Positions 25,591 to 34,302 of a stretch of DNA of 42,477 nt are shown piece by piece. The notes under the pieces were generated by a model that worked only from the letters and a program-made list of their open reading frames with translations, was not told where the DNA came from and ran no database searches. Made by a program: the position numbers and the translations under genes. This DNA is from Gemmatimonadota bacterium. GTDB taxonomy: Bacteria; Gemmatimonadota; Gemmatimonadetes; Longimicrobiales; Gaopeijiaceae. The stretch covers positions 1 through 42,477 of the forward strand of contig SHZS01000009.1 of assembly GCA_009692105.1 (NCBI GenBank), given 5' to 3'. Position 1 is the first letter of the stretch. The number at the start of each line of letters is the position of its first letter.

Positions 25591-27332
25591 TCCGACCGCC
25601 CGACTCGGACATCGAGCCGCAGCTCCGCGAGATCCGACGGGCTCGCAGGCGTAGGTGCGCCCTCGAACAGCGCGCGGGCCGCGGTGGTCTTCGGGAAGGC
25701 GATCACATCCCTGAGGCTGGGCGCGCCAACGAAGTCCTTCACGATCCGATCCATTCCGAGCGCGATCCCTCCGTGGGGCGGAGCCCCGGATGCGAGCGCC
25801 TCGAGGAGGAAGCCGAACTTCCGATCAATGTCCTCGTCGGCCATCCCCAACCTGCGGAGCACCCGGCGCTGGAGTCCAGCATCATGAATCCGGATGCTTC
25901 CGGAACCGAATTCGGCCCCATTGTACACCAGGTCGTATGCCAGACTCCGAACAGAGGTCGGTTCCCCTTCGATCCGGCCGACGTCTTCGGGGTGAGGGAG
26001 GACGAAGGGGTGGTGGCCCGGGAATAGCCGTCCCCCTTCCTCGAGGAAGAGCGGAAACTCCAGGACCCAGAGCCACGCATGGGCCCGGACCTTGGGCAGC
26101 TTGAGCGCCCGGATCACAGCGGCGCGAACAGCTGCCAGCGCAGGGGACGTGACCCGATCGGGACCCGCGGCGACAACCAGGAGATCGCCCTCCGCGGCAC
26201 CCGTGGCGCTCCAGTGTTCGGGCTCCATCCATCGGGCGAGAGGGCCGCTTCCGCCCTCCGCCGTGCGCTTCGCCCAGAGAAGCCCGGGAGCCCCGGCCGC
26301 CTTCGCGACGACCTCGAGCCCCTCCACCTCTTTCCGGCTGAGGGTGCCGCCTCCCGGGAGCCGTAGCCCACGGAGCCGACCTCCCGTCGCCACTGCTCCG
26401 CGCAAGAGCTCCGAGTCCGCCGTCCCGAGCGCCCCCGTCCAGTCGGAGATCTCGAGCTCCCACCTCAGGTCCGGGCGATCGGAGCCATACCGGTCCATCG
26501 CCTCCGTATACCGCATCCGGGGGAAGGGCGTCGGGGCATCCACTTCGCCCACGACCGCCAAGGTCGACATCAGTCCCTCCACCCACCCGAAGAGGTCGTC
26601 GGGTTGGATGAAGGAGGCTTCAACGTCGATCTGCGTGAATTCGGGCTGCCGGTCGGCCCGGAGATCCTCGTCCCGGAAGCAGCGGGCGATCTGGAAGTAC
26701 CGGTCGTAGCCGGCCGTCATCAGAACCTGCTTGTAGAGCTGCGGGCTCTGGGGAAGCGCGTAGAACTCTCCGGGATGCACTCGGCTCGGCACGAGGTAGT
26801 CTCGGGCACCTTCGGGGGTGGGCTTCGTCAGGATTGGCGTCTCGATCTCGAGGAATCCGAGCCCATCCATGTAGTTCCTCACCGCGAGGATCAGCCGGTG
26901 CCGCAGGCGGAGATTCCCTTGGAGCTCAGAGCGCCGAAGGTCCAGGTGACGGTGCCTCAGACGGAGCTCCTCGGACGGAAGCTCCTCGGACGGCCCCCGG
27001 AAGACCGGGATTGCAGGCGTGACCGCTGGGTTCAGGAGCTCCAAGTGGCGGGCCTTGAGCTCCACGTCCCCTGTCGCGAGCTCCGGATTCCGGGCCGCCT
27101 CGGGGCGAAGCACAACCTCTCCTTCCACGCTGATCACGTCCTCGCTCCCGAGGTGGCGAGCCCGCTCCAGGCTCTCGCCGTCCGACCACTCGGGCCCGAA
27201 CGATACCTGGACCACGCCGCTCCGATCGCGCAGATCCACGAAGAGGAGCCCTCCGAGATCCCGACGCCGATGGACCCAGCCGACGAGGCGCTCGGTTCCG
27301 GGCACGTCCTCGCGCCGAAGAGTCCCGACCAT
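25587..27332 (-). CDS. aspS: Aspartyl-tRNA synthetase
   Basis: This is a class IIb synthetase of the bacterial AspRS type, 581 residues. It has an OB-fold anticodon domain (LVGWVHRRRDLGGLLFVDLRD split around residues 15-35), then motif 2 (YFQIARCFRDEDLRADRQ). A GAD-type insertion lies in the middle, and motif 3 is GGIALGMDRIV near the C-terminus. The ATG at 27332 has AGGAG 5 nt upstream and begins at the conserved start; an ORF start at 27437 adds 35 unconserved residues. It overlaps phoH by 4 nt and heads the operon. Whether it is discriminating or not is not decided here. Confidence 0.95.
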   Translation of the reverse strand: MVGTLRREDVPGTERLVGWVHRRRDLGGLLFVDLRDRSGVVQVSFGPEWSDGESLERARHLGSEDVISVEGEVVLRPEAARNPELATGDVELKARHLELLNPAVTPAIPVFRGPSEELPSEELRLRHRHLDLRRSELQGNLRLRHRLILAVRNYMDGLGFLEIETPILTKPTPEGARDYLVPSRVHPGEFYALPQSPQLYKQVLMTAGYDRYFQIARCFRDEDLRADRQPEFTQIDVEASFIQPDDLFGWVEGLMSTLAVVGEVDAPTPFPRMRYTEAMDRYGSDRPDLRWELEISDWTGALGTADSELLRGAVATGGRLRGLRLPGGGTLSRKEVEGLEVVAKAAGAPGLLWAKRTAEGGSGPLARWMEPEHWSATGAAEGDLLVVAAGPDRVTSPALAAVRAAVIRALKLPKVRAHAWLWVLEFPLFLEEGGRLFPGHHPFVLPHPEDVGRIEGEPTSVRSLAYDLVYNGAEFGSGSIRIHDAGLQRRVLRRLGMADEDIDRKFGFLLEALASGAPPHGGIALGMDRIVKDFVGAPSLRDVIAFPKTTAARALFEGAPTPASPSDLAELRLDVRVGRSE

Positions 27333-27692
27333 CCGGCTCCTCAGCCTCGTGGCTCGGTTCTGGTCCGACTCACCTCTTCCTTTCATTCCAGGCTCATCCC
27401 GTTCAGGGTTCTCGGGCTCAGCCCCTCGGGAGCTCAAGGGTGGTTCAGCCCTCGTGGCCCCCTCCGTAGCGGGGACGGAGAAGCCCGAAGGAGGGCCGAA
27501 GACCGGTGGGGCGGTCCGCGCGCCGGATCGGAGGGTATTCTAGCGCGGGAGGAGGTCGAGCGCTCACGCTGGGACGTCAGCGGACGCAGTCAATCCCCGC
27601 CGGCCCGGCATACCGTCTGGATTGAGGGGACCGCTAAGTTAGCCGCGGGTGAGGGCCTGCTCAAGGAACGAAGGGGACGGGACGGAGGGCCC
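27333..27692. promoter_or_regulatory. 360-bp divergent region between aspS and rlmN
   Basis: No gene is recognisable here. A TAGAAT on the minus strand at 27537-27542 is a good -10 for the aspS operon, but the -35 is weak. It would give a leader of about 200 nt. That leader contains two mutually exclusive stems: CTCCGT/ACGGAG (27462-27467 with 27475-27480), and an outer pairing of 27456-27465 with GGAGGGCC at 27490-27497. GGAGGG just before the rlmN ATG is its ribosome site. Confidence 0.3.
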
Positions 27693-28868
27693 ATGAGCGA
27701 GAAGCTCGAGCGGAGTCGGAGCGCCGAAATGGAAGGGTCGGAGCCCCAGGACCTCTTGGGCTTTGTCCCCGCCGAACTCGTCGCCCGCCTCGAGGCGCAT
27801 TTCCGATCCACCGGGGCCCCCGCCTACCGCGCCGAACAGGTGCGCCGATGGGTCTACGAGACCGGCGTCCCTTCGATCGATGGGATGACCAATCTTCCGG
27901 CCTCCGAGCGCGAGCTCCTTCAGCGGAGCTTCACGCTCACGGATCCGGCGGAGGTGACCGTCTCGAGATCCGTAGACGGGACGGCCAAGCACCTCTGGCG
28001 CCTGGCAGACGGCGAGCTCGTGGAGTCCGTTCTCATCCCTGCGGGGGATCGACTGACTCTGTGCATCTCGTCTCAGGCGGGGTGTGCCATGGGGTGCACC
28101 TTCTGCGCCACCGGCTGGGCGGGTTTCTCGCGCCAGCTCTCGCCGGGGGAGATTGCGGCTCAGTTCCGGGCCTCCCGCCGATGGGCCGAGGCAAACGGGT
28201 ACGGACCCATCTCGAACGTCGTGTACATGGGAATGGGAGAGCCCCTGGCGAATCGGGAGGCCGTCCACACATCCCTCAGCGTCCTGAACCGCGGATTCGG
28301 GATCGGCGCCCGGCGCATCACGGTCTCGACCGTGGGCGTGGTCCCGGGCATCCTCGAGCTCGCGGCCCGTCCCGAGCAGTTCGGGCTCGCCATTTCGCTC
28401 CACGCCCCAGTCCCAGAGCTCCGCGCTTCCCTCGTCCCTCTGGAAAAACGCTACCCGCTTCCGGCCCTCATGGAGGCCGTGCGTACCTTCCGCGAAGGGC
28501 AGGGACGGCGAGTCACCTTCGAGTACACAATGATCCGGGGGGTGAACGACGCCGAGGAGCTGGCTCCGAAGCTCGCCGAGCTGGCTCGCTCGGTGCGCGC
28601 GTTCGTGAACCTCATCCCCTACAACCCCATCCCCTACAAGGATTGGATCCCTTCCACGCGTGAACGGTTGGAGCGCTTCCGGGCAGTGTTGGACGCGGCA
28701 GGCGTGTCGGCCGCGGTACGAGAGCCTCGAGGCAGGGACATCGACGCGGCGTGCGGTCAGCTCCGCGCGAGCGCCTTGGTGCAGATGGAAGGGAGTCGCC
28801 CGCGCCGAGCCCGGATGTCAGTGAACGCCGTGTCCGATGCGGTTCCAGCGAATCTCCCGGAGGAATGA
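27693..28868 (+). CDS. rlmN: Dual-specificity rRNA/tRNA adenine-C2 methyltransferase RlmN
   Basis: This radical-SAM enzyme methylates A2503 of 23S rRNA and A37 of some tRNAs. The 391-residue protein has an N-terminal helical domain (PAYRAEQVRRWVYETGV), then C131xxxC135xxC138 in AGCAMGCTFCATG. It continues with NVVYMGMGEPLANR, ITVSTVGVVPGI and LAISLHAP. The resolving cysteine is C354 in DIDAACGQL. The ATG at 27693 has GGAGGG upstream. Its last 51 nt overlap the 3' end of the convergent lepB. Confidence 0.96.
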   Translation: MSEKLERSRSAEMEGSEPQDLLGFVPAELVARLEAHFRSTGAPAYRAEQVRRWVYETGVPSIDGMTNLPASERELLQRSFTLTDPAEVTVSRSVDGTAKHLWRLADGELVESVLIPAGDRLTLCISSQAGCAMGCTFCATGWAGFSRQLSPGEIAAQFRASRRWAEANGYGPISNVVYMGMGEPLANREAVHTSLSVLNRGFGIGARRITVSTVGVVPGILELAARPEQFGLAISLHAPVPELRASLVPLEKRYPLPALMEAVRTFREGQGRRVTFEYTMIRGVNDAEELAPKLAELARSVRAFVNLIPYNPIPYKDWIPSTRERLERFRAVLDAAGVSAAVREPRGRDIDAACGQLRASALVQMEGSRPRRARMSVNAVSDAVPANLPEE

Positions 28869-29588
28869 GAACGGCGTCGGAGAGTCACGGTCGTAGGAGA
28901 AGTAGAAGAACATCGCCCTCCCTTCCAGACGCCACCGCTCGATGACCCCCCAGTAGCGAGAGTCGTACGAGAAGTCGCGGTTGTCCCCGAGCATGAAGTA
29001 GTACCCCTCGGGCACCACGAGCGGGCCCCAGCTGTCGCGGGTCGGGTGGTAGGTCGCTTTGTCCGCACCCGCGACGAGGTAATCCAGCTGCCACCGCATG
29101 ATCGGATCGTCATCGTTGAAGCTCCCCTCGGCCCACTTCACATACGGCTCGTCCTGCAATTTCCGGTTCACCCAGAGCCGCTTGTCCCGCATCTCGAGGG
29201 TGTCCCCTGGCATCCCAATCAGCCGCTTCACCAGCTTGATGCCCTCCTCGTGGCGGGGATCGAAGACGAGGACATCTCCCCGCACGGGCTCTGAGTATCC
29301 CGGCGTCGTGACCAGCGTACCGGGAAGGCGCGTGCCGAGCGCCAGGCGATTCACCATGAGGAAATCGCCCACGAGGAGCGTACCCTCCATGGAGCCCGAA
29401 GTGATCACGAACGTTTGGACCAGGAAGCTTCGGATCAGGACCAGGAAGAAGAGGGTGAGAAGGATGGTCTTCCCCCACTCCCACGCCTCCTGGGCGACCG
29501 GGGATCTCCCCGGCTCCATCGCGAGGCCGGCGCGGGCCTCCCGCTCCCGCCGCCGCGCTCGGCGATCGTCTCTCGGCACTGGCGTCAC
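28818..29588 (-). CDS. lepB: Signal peptidase I
   Basis: Signal peptidase I removes signal peptides at the outer face of the inner membrane. The 256-residue protein has a basic N-terminus and one membrane anchor (about 41-58). The nucleophile is S66 in ITSGSMEGTLL, the general base K121 in VKRLIGMPGD, and the box E motif is LGDNRDFSYDSRYWG. The GTG at 29588 overlaps the upstream stop (GTGA), which decides the start; in-frame codons to 29705 would cover the preceding gene. Its 3' end is antisense to the rlmN tail. Confidence 0.95.
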   Translation of the reverse strand: MTPVPRDDRRARRREREARAGLAMEPGRSPVAQEAWEWGKTILLTLFFLVLIRSFLVQTFVITSGSMEGTLLVGDFLMVNRLALGTRLPGTLVTTPGYSEPVRGDVLVFDPRHEEGIKLVKRLIGMPGDTLEMRDKRLWVNRKLQDEPYVKWAEGSFNDDDPIMRWQLDYLVAGADKATYHPTRDSWGPLVVPEGYYFMLGDNRDFSYDSRYWGVIERWRLEGRAMFFYFSYDRDSPTPFSFLREIRWNRIGHGVH

Positions 29589-30151
29589 CTTGCTCCGTCG
29601 AAGAAACGCCCCACGTCCCACCAGGAGGCTCCCTCCCCAACGGGCTCTGCGTCTTCGAAGGTAGCGGAATCCCCGAGCGCGCCGGATCCGACCTGGAGGG
29701 GCCAATCATCGCCTACCAGCACGGTCACATCCACGAGCCGCGTCGAATCCGGCTCGGATCGGACCTCGGCTGCTCCTAGGGAGCTCGCGACCGCATCGGC
29801 CACCCCTCCCTTCCCAGTTCGATCCAGCACTACAGTGCCTCCCCCGTCGAAGGCAAGCGCGTTTCCGAAGTAGACCACGTCGAACCCCTCCCCCCGCAGG
29901 ACGTCTGTCGCCTCTGCCGCGGCCCCTCGGACGCCCCCCCCGTTCAGGACCTCCACGCGAATCCGATCCCCAGGGGTCGGAATCCCCGCGTCATCCGTCG
30001 ATGATGGGTTCAGCAGCTCGCCAGCGTCTCCGCTTCCAGGCTCGCCGAAGAAGAGCGCCCCGATCCCAAGCCCGCCTCCCACGACGGCCAGGACGAGGAT
30101 GATCGGCCAGACGGGCTCCTGGCGGGAGCGCCGCGAGCGACGGCGGCTCAT
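29585..30151 (-). CDS. Membrane protein with LytR_C-type C-terminal domain
   Basis: This 188-residue protein has a basic start (MSRRRSRRSRQEPVWPI), one membrane segment (about residues 17-36) and a periplasmic domain. The core RIRVEVLNGGGVRGAAAEAT and FDVVYFGNALAF, through TVLVGDDW, resembles the LytR_C domain found next to LytR-CpsA-Psr enzymes and alone. The exact function is unknown; a role at the cell envelope is likely. It overlaps yqeK upstream and lepB downstream by 4 nt. Confidence 0.85.
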   Translation of the reverse strand: MSRRRSRRSRQEPVWPIILVLAVVGGGLGIGALFFGEPGSGDAGELLNPSSTDDAGIPTPGDRIRVEVLNGGGVRGAAAEATDVLRGEGFDVVYFGNALAFDGGGTVVLDRTGKGGVADAVASSLGAAEVRSEPDSTRLVDVTVLVGDDWPLQVGSGALGDSATFEDAEPVGEGASWWDVGRFFDGAR

Positions 30152-30753
30152 TCCGTCCCCCTGTGGGACGGAAGGGCGCGTGTTGCGGTGAGCCGGTTCC
30201 AGAAACGGACACTCTCCGAGCGGAGCGGTCGTCGCCTTTTCACGATTTGCGATACTCGGGTTAGGGCCACCTCGAGGACGACGCCCTCGGGGTCCTTCAC
30301 CATCCGGTCCCGAAGCTCGGCCTCGACCTCCGACAGGTGGTCGCGTCCGGGCTCGAGGAAGTCGGCCGCGTAGAGGGCACATCCGAGTTCGTCGAGATCG
30401 GGGTGGCCTAGCGTGTGGAAGGCGATGGACAGGAGAAGCGGGCCGTCGCCAACCCCCTCCCCCTCGAGCAACCGGGCCGCCGCCGGACCGTGGAGAAGCG
30501 GGCCCGGAAGGTCCGCGAGCTCCGGCCCGACGATCGAGCGAAGCTCCTCCGGCGCCGCATCCCGAAGCACGTCATGGAGGAGGCCCGCCGCCCTCCAACG
30601 CGATCGGTCCTCAGAAGAAAGGCCCCGGGACTCGGCCCACTGCCCCATCAGACGGGCCACGCTGGCCATATGTAAGCGCCGGGCCTCTCCCGCCCGACTC
30701 CAAGCAGGGAACTCCCCCTCGGCGGCCCGACGGATCAGCGGGTGGAGCGTCAC
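30148..30753 (-). CDS. YqeK-like HD domain phosphohydrolase
   Basis: This 201-residue HD-domain protein resembles YqeK, a symmetrical Ap4A hydrolase of Gram-positive bacteria. HMASVARLMGQWAES holds the first His, AGLLHDVLRDAAPEELR the HD pair, and LLHGPAAARLLE with LSIAFHTLGHPDLDEL the next motifs. LYAADFLEPGR holds the late Asp. YqeK usually sits with nadD and rsfS; here it sits between panC and a LytR_C gene, and no nadD is visible. The substrate is therefore by analogy. Confidence 0.8.
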   Translation of the reverse strand: MTLHPLIRRAAEGEFPAWSRAGEARRLHMASVARLMGQWAESRGLSSEDRSRWRAAGLLHDVLRDAAPEELRSIVGPELADLPGPLLHGPAAARLLEGEGVGDGPLLLSIAFHTLGHPDLDELGCALYAADFLEPGRDHLSEVEAELRDRMVKDPEGVVLEVALTRVSQIVKRRRPLRSESVRFWNRLTATRALPSHRGTE

Positions 30754-31673
30754 CTAGCCCGCTCCACAGACGTAGGTCTCCCCACCCCGGGGTCGGGCGC
30801 ATCCGCACCGAGCAAGACGTTGTCGATGAGGCGGGTCGCTCCCGAGAACCCTGCGACCGCGAGAGCCGAACCCCTTCCGGCTGTTTCCAGCGGAACGAGC
30901 GTCTCCGGATCCACGAGCTCCACGTACTGAAGCTCAAGCCCCGCGTGGTCACGGATCTCGCTTTCGACGAGCGAAGTCAGGGCTCGGCGCCCCGTCTCAC
31001 CCCCCTGGAACGCCTCGTCCGCCCGCACCAGGCCCCGATGGAAGGCCCGCGCATGTCTCCTCTCGTCGGGCGAGAGGTAGGCGTTCCGAGAGCTCAGGGC
31101 GAGACCGTCCTCCTCCCGGACAGTGGGAGCCACGTCGACCCTGACACCAAGATCGAGATCCCGCTCCATCCGACGGACGAGCGCGGCTTGCTGGAGATCC
31201 TTCCGGCCAAAGACGGCAACCTGGGGACGGACAAGCCCGAAGAGCTTGGCAACCACGGTAAGGACCCCCTCGAAGTGACCCGGCCGAAAGCGTCCACAGA
31301 GCCCCTCTCCCATGGGTCCCGGCTTCACTCGCACGATCGGCGCTCCCTCCGGGTACATGTCGCCATCGCCGGGTGCGAAGACAAGCCTCACACCTCTGCT
31401 CGCGGCGAGCTCCACGTCCCGCGAGAGCTCCCGCGGATACCGGGAAAGGTCTTCGCCCAGACCGAACTGGAGCGGGTTCACGAAGATCGACACTACGACT
31501 GCATCGGCCAGCGTGTGCGCCCGATCCACGAGCGAGAGATGCCCCTCGTGCAGGGCCCCCATCGTGGGGACGAGGGCCACAGAAGCACCGGCCCGAGCCA
31601 GTCCGTCGAGCTCCGCCGACAGCTCCTCCCGAGTCCTGGCGATCGCCACCTCCGCGGGGCGAGTCGCCGTCAC
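30750..31673 (-). CDS. panC: Pantothenate synthetase
   Basis: This enzyme condenses pantoate and beta-alanine with ATP. The 307-residue protein is a class I-like nucleotidyl transferase fold. The HIGH-type motif is LVPTMGALHEGHLSLVD, then VSIFVNPLQFGLGEDLSRYP and FGRKDLQQ. The KMSKS-like segment is LALSSRNAYLS. It overlaps panB upstream and yqeK downstream by 4 nt. Confidence 0.96.
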   Translation of the reverse strand: MTATRPAEVAIARTREELSAELDGLARAGASVALVPTMGALHEGHLSLVDRAHTLADAVVVSIFVNPLQFGLGEDLSRYPRELSRDVELAASRGVRLVFAPGDGDMYPEGAPIVRVKPGPMGEGLCGRFRPGHFEGVLTVVAKLFGLVRPQVAVFGRKDLQQAALVRRMERDLDLGVRVDVAPTVREEDGLALSSRNAYLSPDERRHARAFHRGLVRADEAFQGGETGRRALTSLVESEIRDHAGLELQYVELVDPETLVPLETAGRGSALAVAGFSGATRLIDNVLLGADAPDPGVGRPTSVERAR

Positions 31674-32473
31674 GCCTCCTCCGCGAAGGTGTGCTCCGGT
31701 CCCGGGTACCTGCGGGCCTTGACGTCCGACACGTACCCGGCGATTCCGAGGCTCGCGTCCCGGGCCAGTTCGGCGTACCGGCGGAGGAAGCGAGGGGAGA
31801 AGGCCGGGTTCAGGCCGAGCGCGTCCGGAAGGACCAGGACCTGACCGTCACATTCGACCCCCGCCCCGATTCCGATCGTGGGAATCGCGAGCTCGCGAGT
31901 GACCTCGGCTGCGAGGGTCCCGGAAACGAGCTCGAGCACGACGGAAAAGCAACCCGCCGCCTGGAGCGCCTTCGCCTCGGCGCGGATCCGAGCAGCCGCG
32001 TCCCCGCCGCGCCCCTGCACGCGGTTCCCGCTGAGGGCGTGGATGGACTGCGGGACGAAGCCCACATGGCCCATGACCGGAATGCCCGCCTGCACGAGCG
32101 CCCTCACGCGGGAGCAAGCCTTCTCGTCCCCCCCCTCGAGCTTCACGGCCTGGACCCCCGTCTCTTTCAGGGCCCGACCCGCACTCCGGAGCGCGTCCTC
32201 GTCCGAGACCTGATAGCTCAGGAATGGGAGGTCCATCACCGTGAAGGTATGGGGAGCGCCGCGCCGGACCGCCTTGGTGTGGTGGATCATCTCGTCCAGC
32301 GTCACCGGCAGCGTCGAATCGTACCCGAGCACCACCTGGCCAAGGGAGTCCCCGACCAGGATGATGTCCACGCCCGCCTCCTCGAGGAGCCGGGCAAAGA
32401 GCACGTCGTAACAGGTCAGAACCGCGATCGGATCTCCCCGTCGCTTCATCTCAAGGAGGTCACGTACGGTCAT
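31670..32473 (-). CDS. panB: 3-methyl-2-oxobutanoate hydroxymethyltransferase
   Basis: This enzyme makes ketopantoate from alpha-ketoisovalerate using methylene-THF. The 267-residue TIM-barrel protein starts MTVRDLLEMKRRGDPIAVLT. The metal-binding Asp lies in VDIILVGDSLGQVVLGY, and HVGFVPQSIHALSG and IPTIGIGAGVECDGQVLVL follow. The ATG at 32473 begins at the conserved sequence, although its ribosome site is weak; codons further upstream to 32743 would read across the divergent NFACT gene. Confidence 0.95.
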   Translation of the reverse strand: MTVRDLLEMKRRGDPIAVLTCYDVLFARLLEEAGVDIILVGDSLGQVVLGYDSTLPVTLDEMIHHTKAVRRGAPHTFTVMDLPFLSYQVSDEDALRSAGRALKETGVQAVKLEGGDEKACSRVRALVQAGIPVMGHVGFVPQSIHALSGNRVQGRGGDAAARIRAEAKALQAAGCFSVVLELVSGTLAAEVTRELAIPTIGIGAGVECDGQVLVLPDALGLNPAFSPRFLRRYAELARDASLGIAGYVSDVKARRYPGPEHTFAEEA

Positions 32474-32616
32474 CGCGGGAAGAGGAGGATGGAAGGCGGC
32501 AGAGTCGGAAGCTCGGGGGCAGTAGGCTCGATCCCTAGATCGTCGCCGGAGGATAGAGCCGCCTACAGGGAGTGTCAAACCCCGCGCACATCGGCGGCTC
32601 GCAGTTACTTTCGGGC

Positions 32617-34302
32617 ATGTCGGTCCGCTGGGATCCACTCCTTGCCGCTGCCCTGTCCCGGGAGCTGTCTCGATCCCTCTTGGGGTCCAGTGCCCGGAGT
32701 GTGCTCTTCGACTCAGAGCCCCGGAGGCTCCTCCTCTACACACCCGACCATACCCTCGCCATCGAACTCCACCCCTTGGCCGGGTGGGTCTCCCTGCTCC
32801 CCCCGTCGGATCCCCTTCCGGGGGCGCATCCCCTGAAGGCGCGGATCACCGGGGTCCGCACCCTCCAGGACGAGAGCGCCCTCGTCTTGGACCTCAGCCC
32901 TTCCAGGGGGAAGGGCGCGGGCGCGGAGATCGTGATCGAGCTCGTGGGAAACCGATGGAACGCGCTCCTCGTCGAGGGAGGGAGCAGAGCGATCCGGCAC
33001 GTGCTCCATCCCCGGGGGCGCGGACGCCGTCCTCTCCAGGTGGGGGCGCGGTACGAGCCCCCCCCCTCGACGGGGCGACGGACTCCCACGGACGAGAGAG
33101 ACTGGGCGGAGCTGACGGGCCCGCCTGACGGAGACGCCGCCGGGCCGGAGAGAAGCCTACTCGACGGAATCGCTTGGGCGTCGTCTCTGAACGCCCCATA
33201 CCTTTCGGGACCGGATGGCTTCGAGCGGTGGCGCGAAATTACCACGCCCACGAGCTGGGGCGCCTTCCTCCTCCCCACGGCGCACGGGCTCCAGCCATAT
33301 CCCGTCGGGCTCAACCGGGCCGAGGCCCAGCCCTTCCCTTCCCTGATCGAGGCGTTTTCCGCCGCCCGTGAACGGTCCACGGACGCACCCCCTCTGCATT
33401 CGCTCTCGATCTCGTCCAATCTCGTCCGGCGCGCCGAGCTTCGAATCCGTCGCCTCCGCGCGAGAACCGAGGGGCTTCGGCGCGAGCTCGAGGCAACCGT
33501 CGAGCCGGGGGCGCTGCGCGAGACGGCGGACCTGATCCTTGCCCGGTTCCGAGAAATCTCGCCGAGAGCCGAGCGGGTCGTCCTGGAGGGGTTCGACGGA
33601 GGGAGACGGGAGGTCACCTTGGACCCTGCGCTCCCGCCCGCCGAGAACGCGAGCCGCTACTATGCCGAGGCAGCGCGGGTGGAGAGAGCAAGGCATGCCC
33701 TTCCGGAGCGGATTCGGGAAGCCGAGGAGAGAGCAGAGCGTTGGACCAAGCTCGTAGACGATCTTGGAGCGGGGCGGGTCGAAGCGGCCGAAGTCGTCCG
33801 GGCCCTCGGCCGGGACCCAGCAGCGGCCCGAGGGACGGCCCGAGGGAGGAAGGGCACACCCTCCGACTCGTTGCCCTACCGCCGCTTCCGGAGCTCCGGA
33901 GGCCTCGAGATCCGGGTCGGCAAGAACGCTCAGCGGAACGACGACCTCACCTTCCATCACTCCTCTGCCGACGACGTGTGGCTCCACGCACAGCAGGCAG
34001 CCGGAGCCCACGTGATCCTTCGTTGGAACCGGAAGGACAATCCACCGGGAAGGGACCTGATGGAGGCGGCGGCGCTCGCGGCCCTGCACTCCGAGGCACG
34101 CCATTCGGGGAGCGTGGCGGTCACCTGGACCCGGAGGAAGCACGTCCGGAAGCCAAGAAAGTCGGGGCCCGGGTCGGTCGTGGCGGAGCGGGTCGAAACC
34201 CTCTTCGTCGAGCCCGACCCGACGCTCCTCGAGCGTCTCCTATGGGGAGAGGAAGAGGACGGGGGGGAGCACCCGATCCCCCGCCAGGAAGGCCCCGGCT
34301 AG
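32617..34302 (+). CDS. NFACT family protein (RqcH-like)
   Basis: This 561-residue NFACT protein is related to bacterial RqcH/Rqc2, which binds stalled 50S-peptidyl-tRNA complexes and directs alanine tailing. It has an NFACT-N fold (IVIELVGNRWNALLVEGG), central coiled-coil helices (about residues 270-430, RRAELRIRRLRARTEGLRRE) and a C-terminal NFACT-R/DUF814 domain (IRVGKNAQRNDDLTFHHSSA, DVWLHAQQAAGAHVIL, KHVRKPRKSGPGSV). The Asp-Arg motif of RqcH-type proteins seems to be Asp-Glu here (LQDESALVLDLS), an eyeballed alignment. The ATG at 32617 is chosen over 32572. Its stop shares the CTAG with the trpA stop. Confidence 0.88.
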   Translation: MSVRWDPLLAAALSRELSRSLLGSSARSVLFDSEPRRLLLYTPDHTLAIELHPLAGWVSLLPPSDPLPGAHPLKARITGVRTLQDESALVLDLSPSRGKGAGAEIVIELVGNRWNALLVEGGSRAIRHVLHPRGRGRRPLQVGARYEPPPSTGRRTPTDERDWAELTGPPDGDAAGPERSLLDGIAWASSLNAPYLSGPDGFERWREITTPTSWGAFLLPTAHGLQPYPVGLNRAEAQPFPSLIEAFSAARERSTDAPPLHSLSISSNLVRRAELRIRRLRARTEGLRRELEATVEPGALRETADLILARFREISPRAERVVLEGFDGGRREVTLDPALPPAENASRYYAEAARVERARHALPERIREAEERAERWTKLVDDLGAGRVEAAEVVRALGRDPAAARGTARGRKGTPSDSLPYRRFRSSGGLEIRVGKNAQRNDDLTFHHSSADDVWLHAQQAAGAHVILRWNRKDNPPGRDLMEAAALAALHSEARHSGSVAVTWTRRKHVRKPRKSGPGSVVAERVETLFVEPDPTLLERLLWGEEEDGGEHPIPRQEGPG

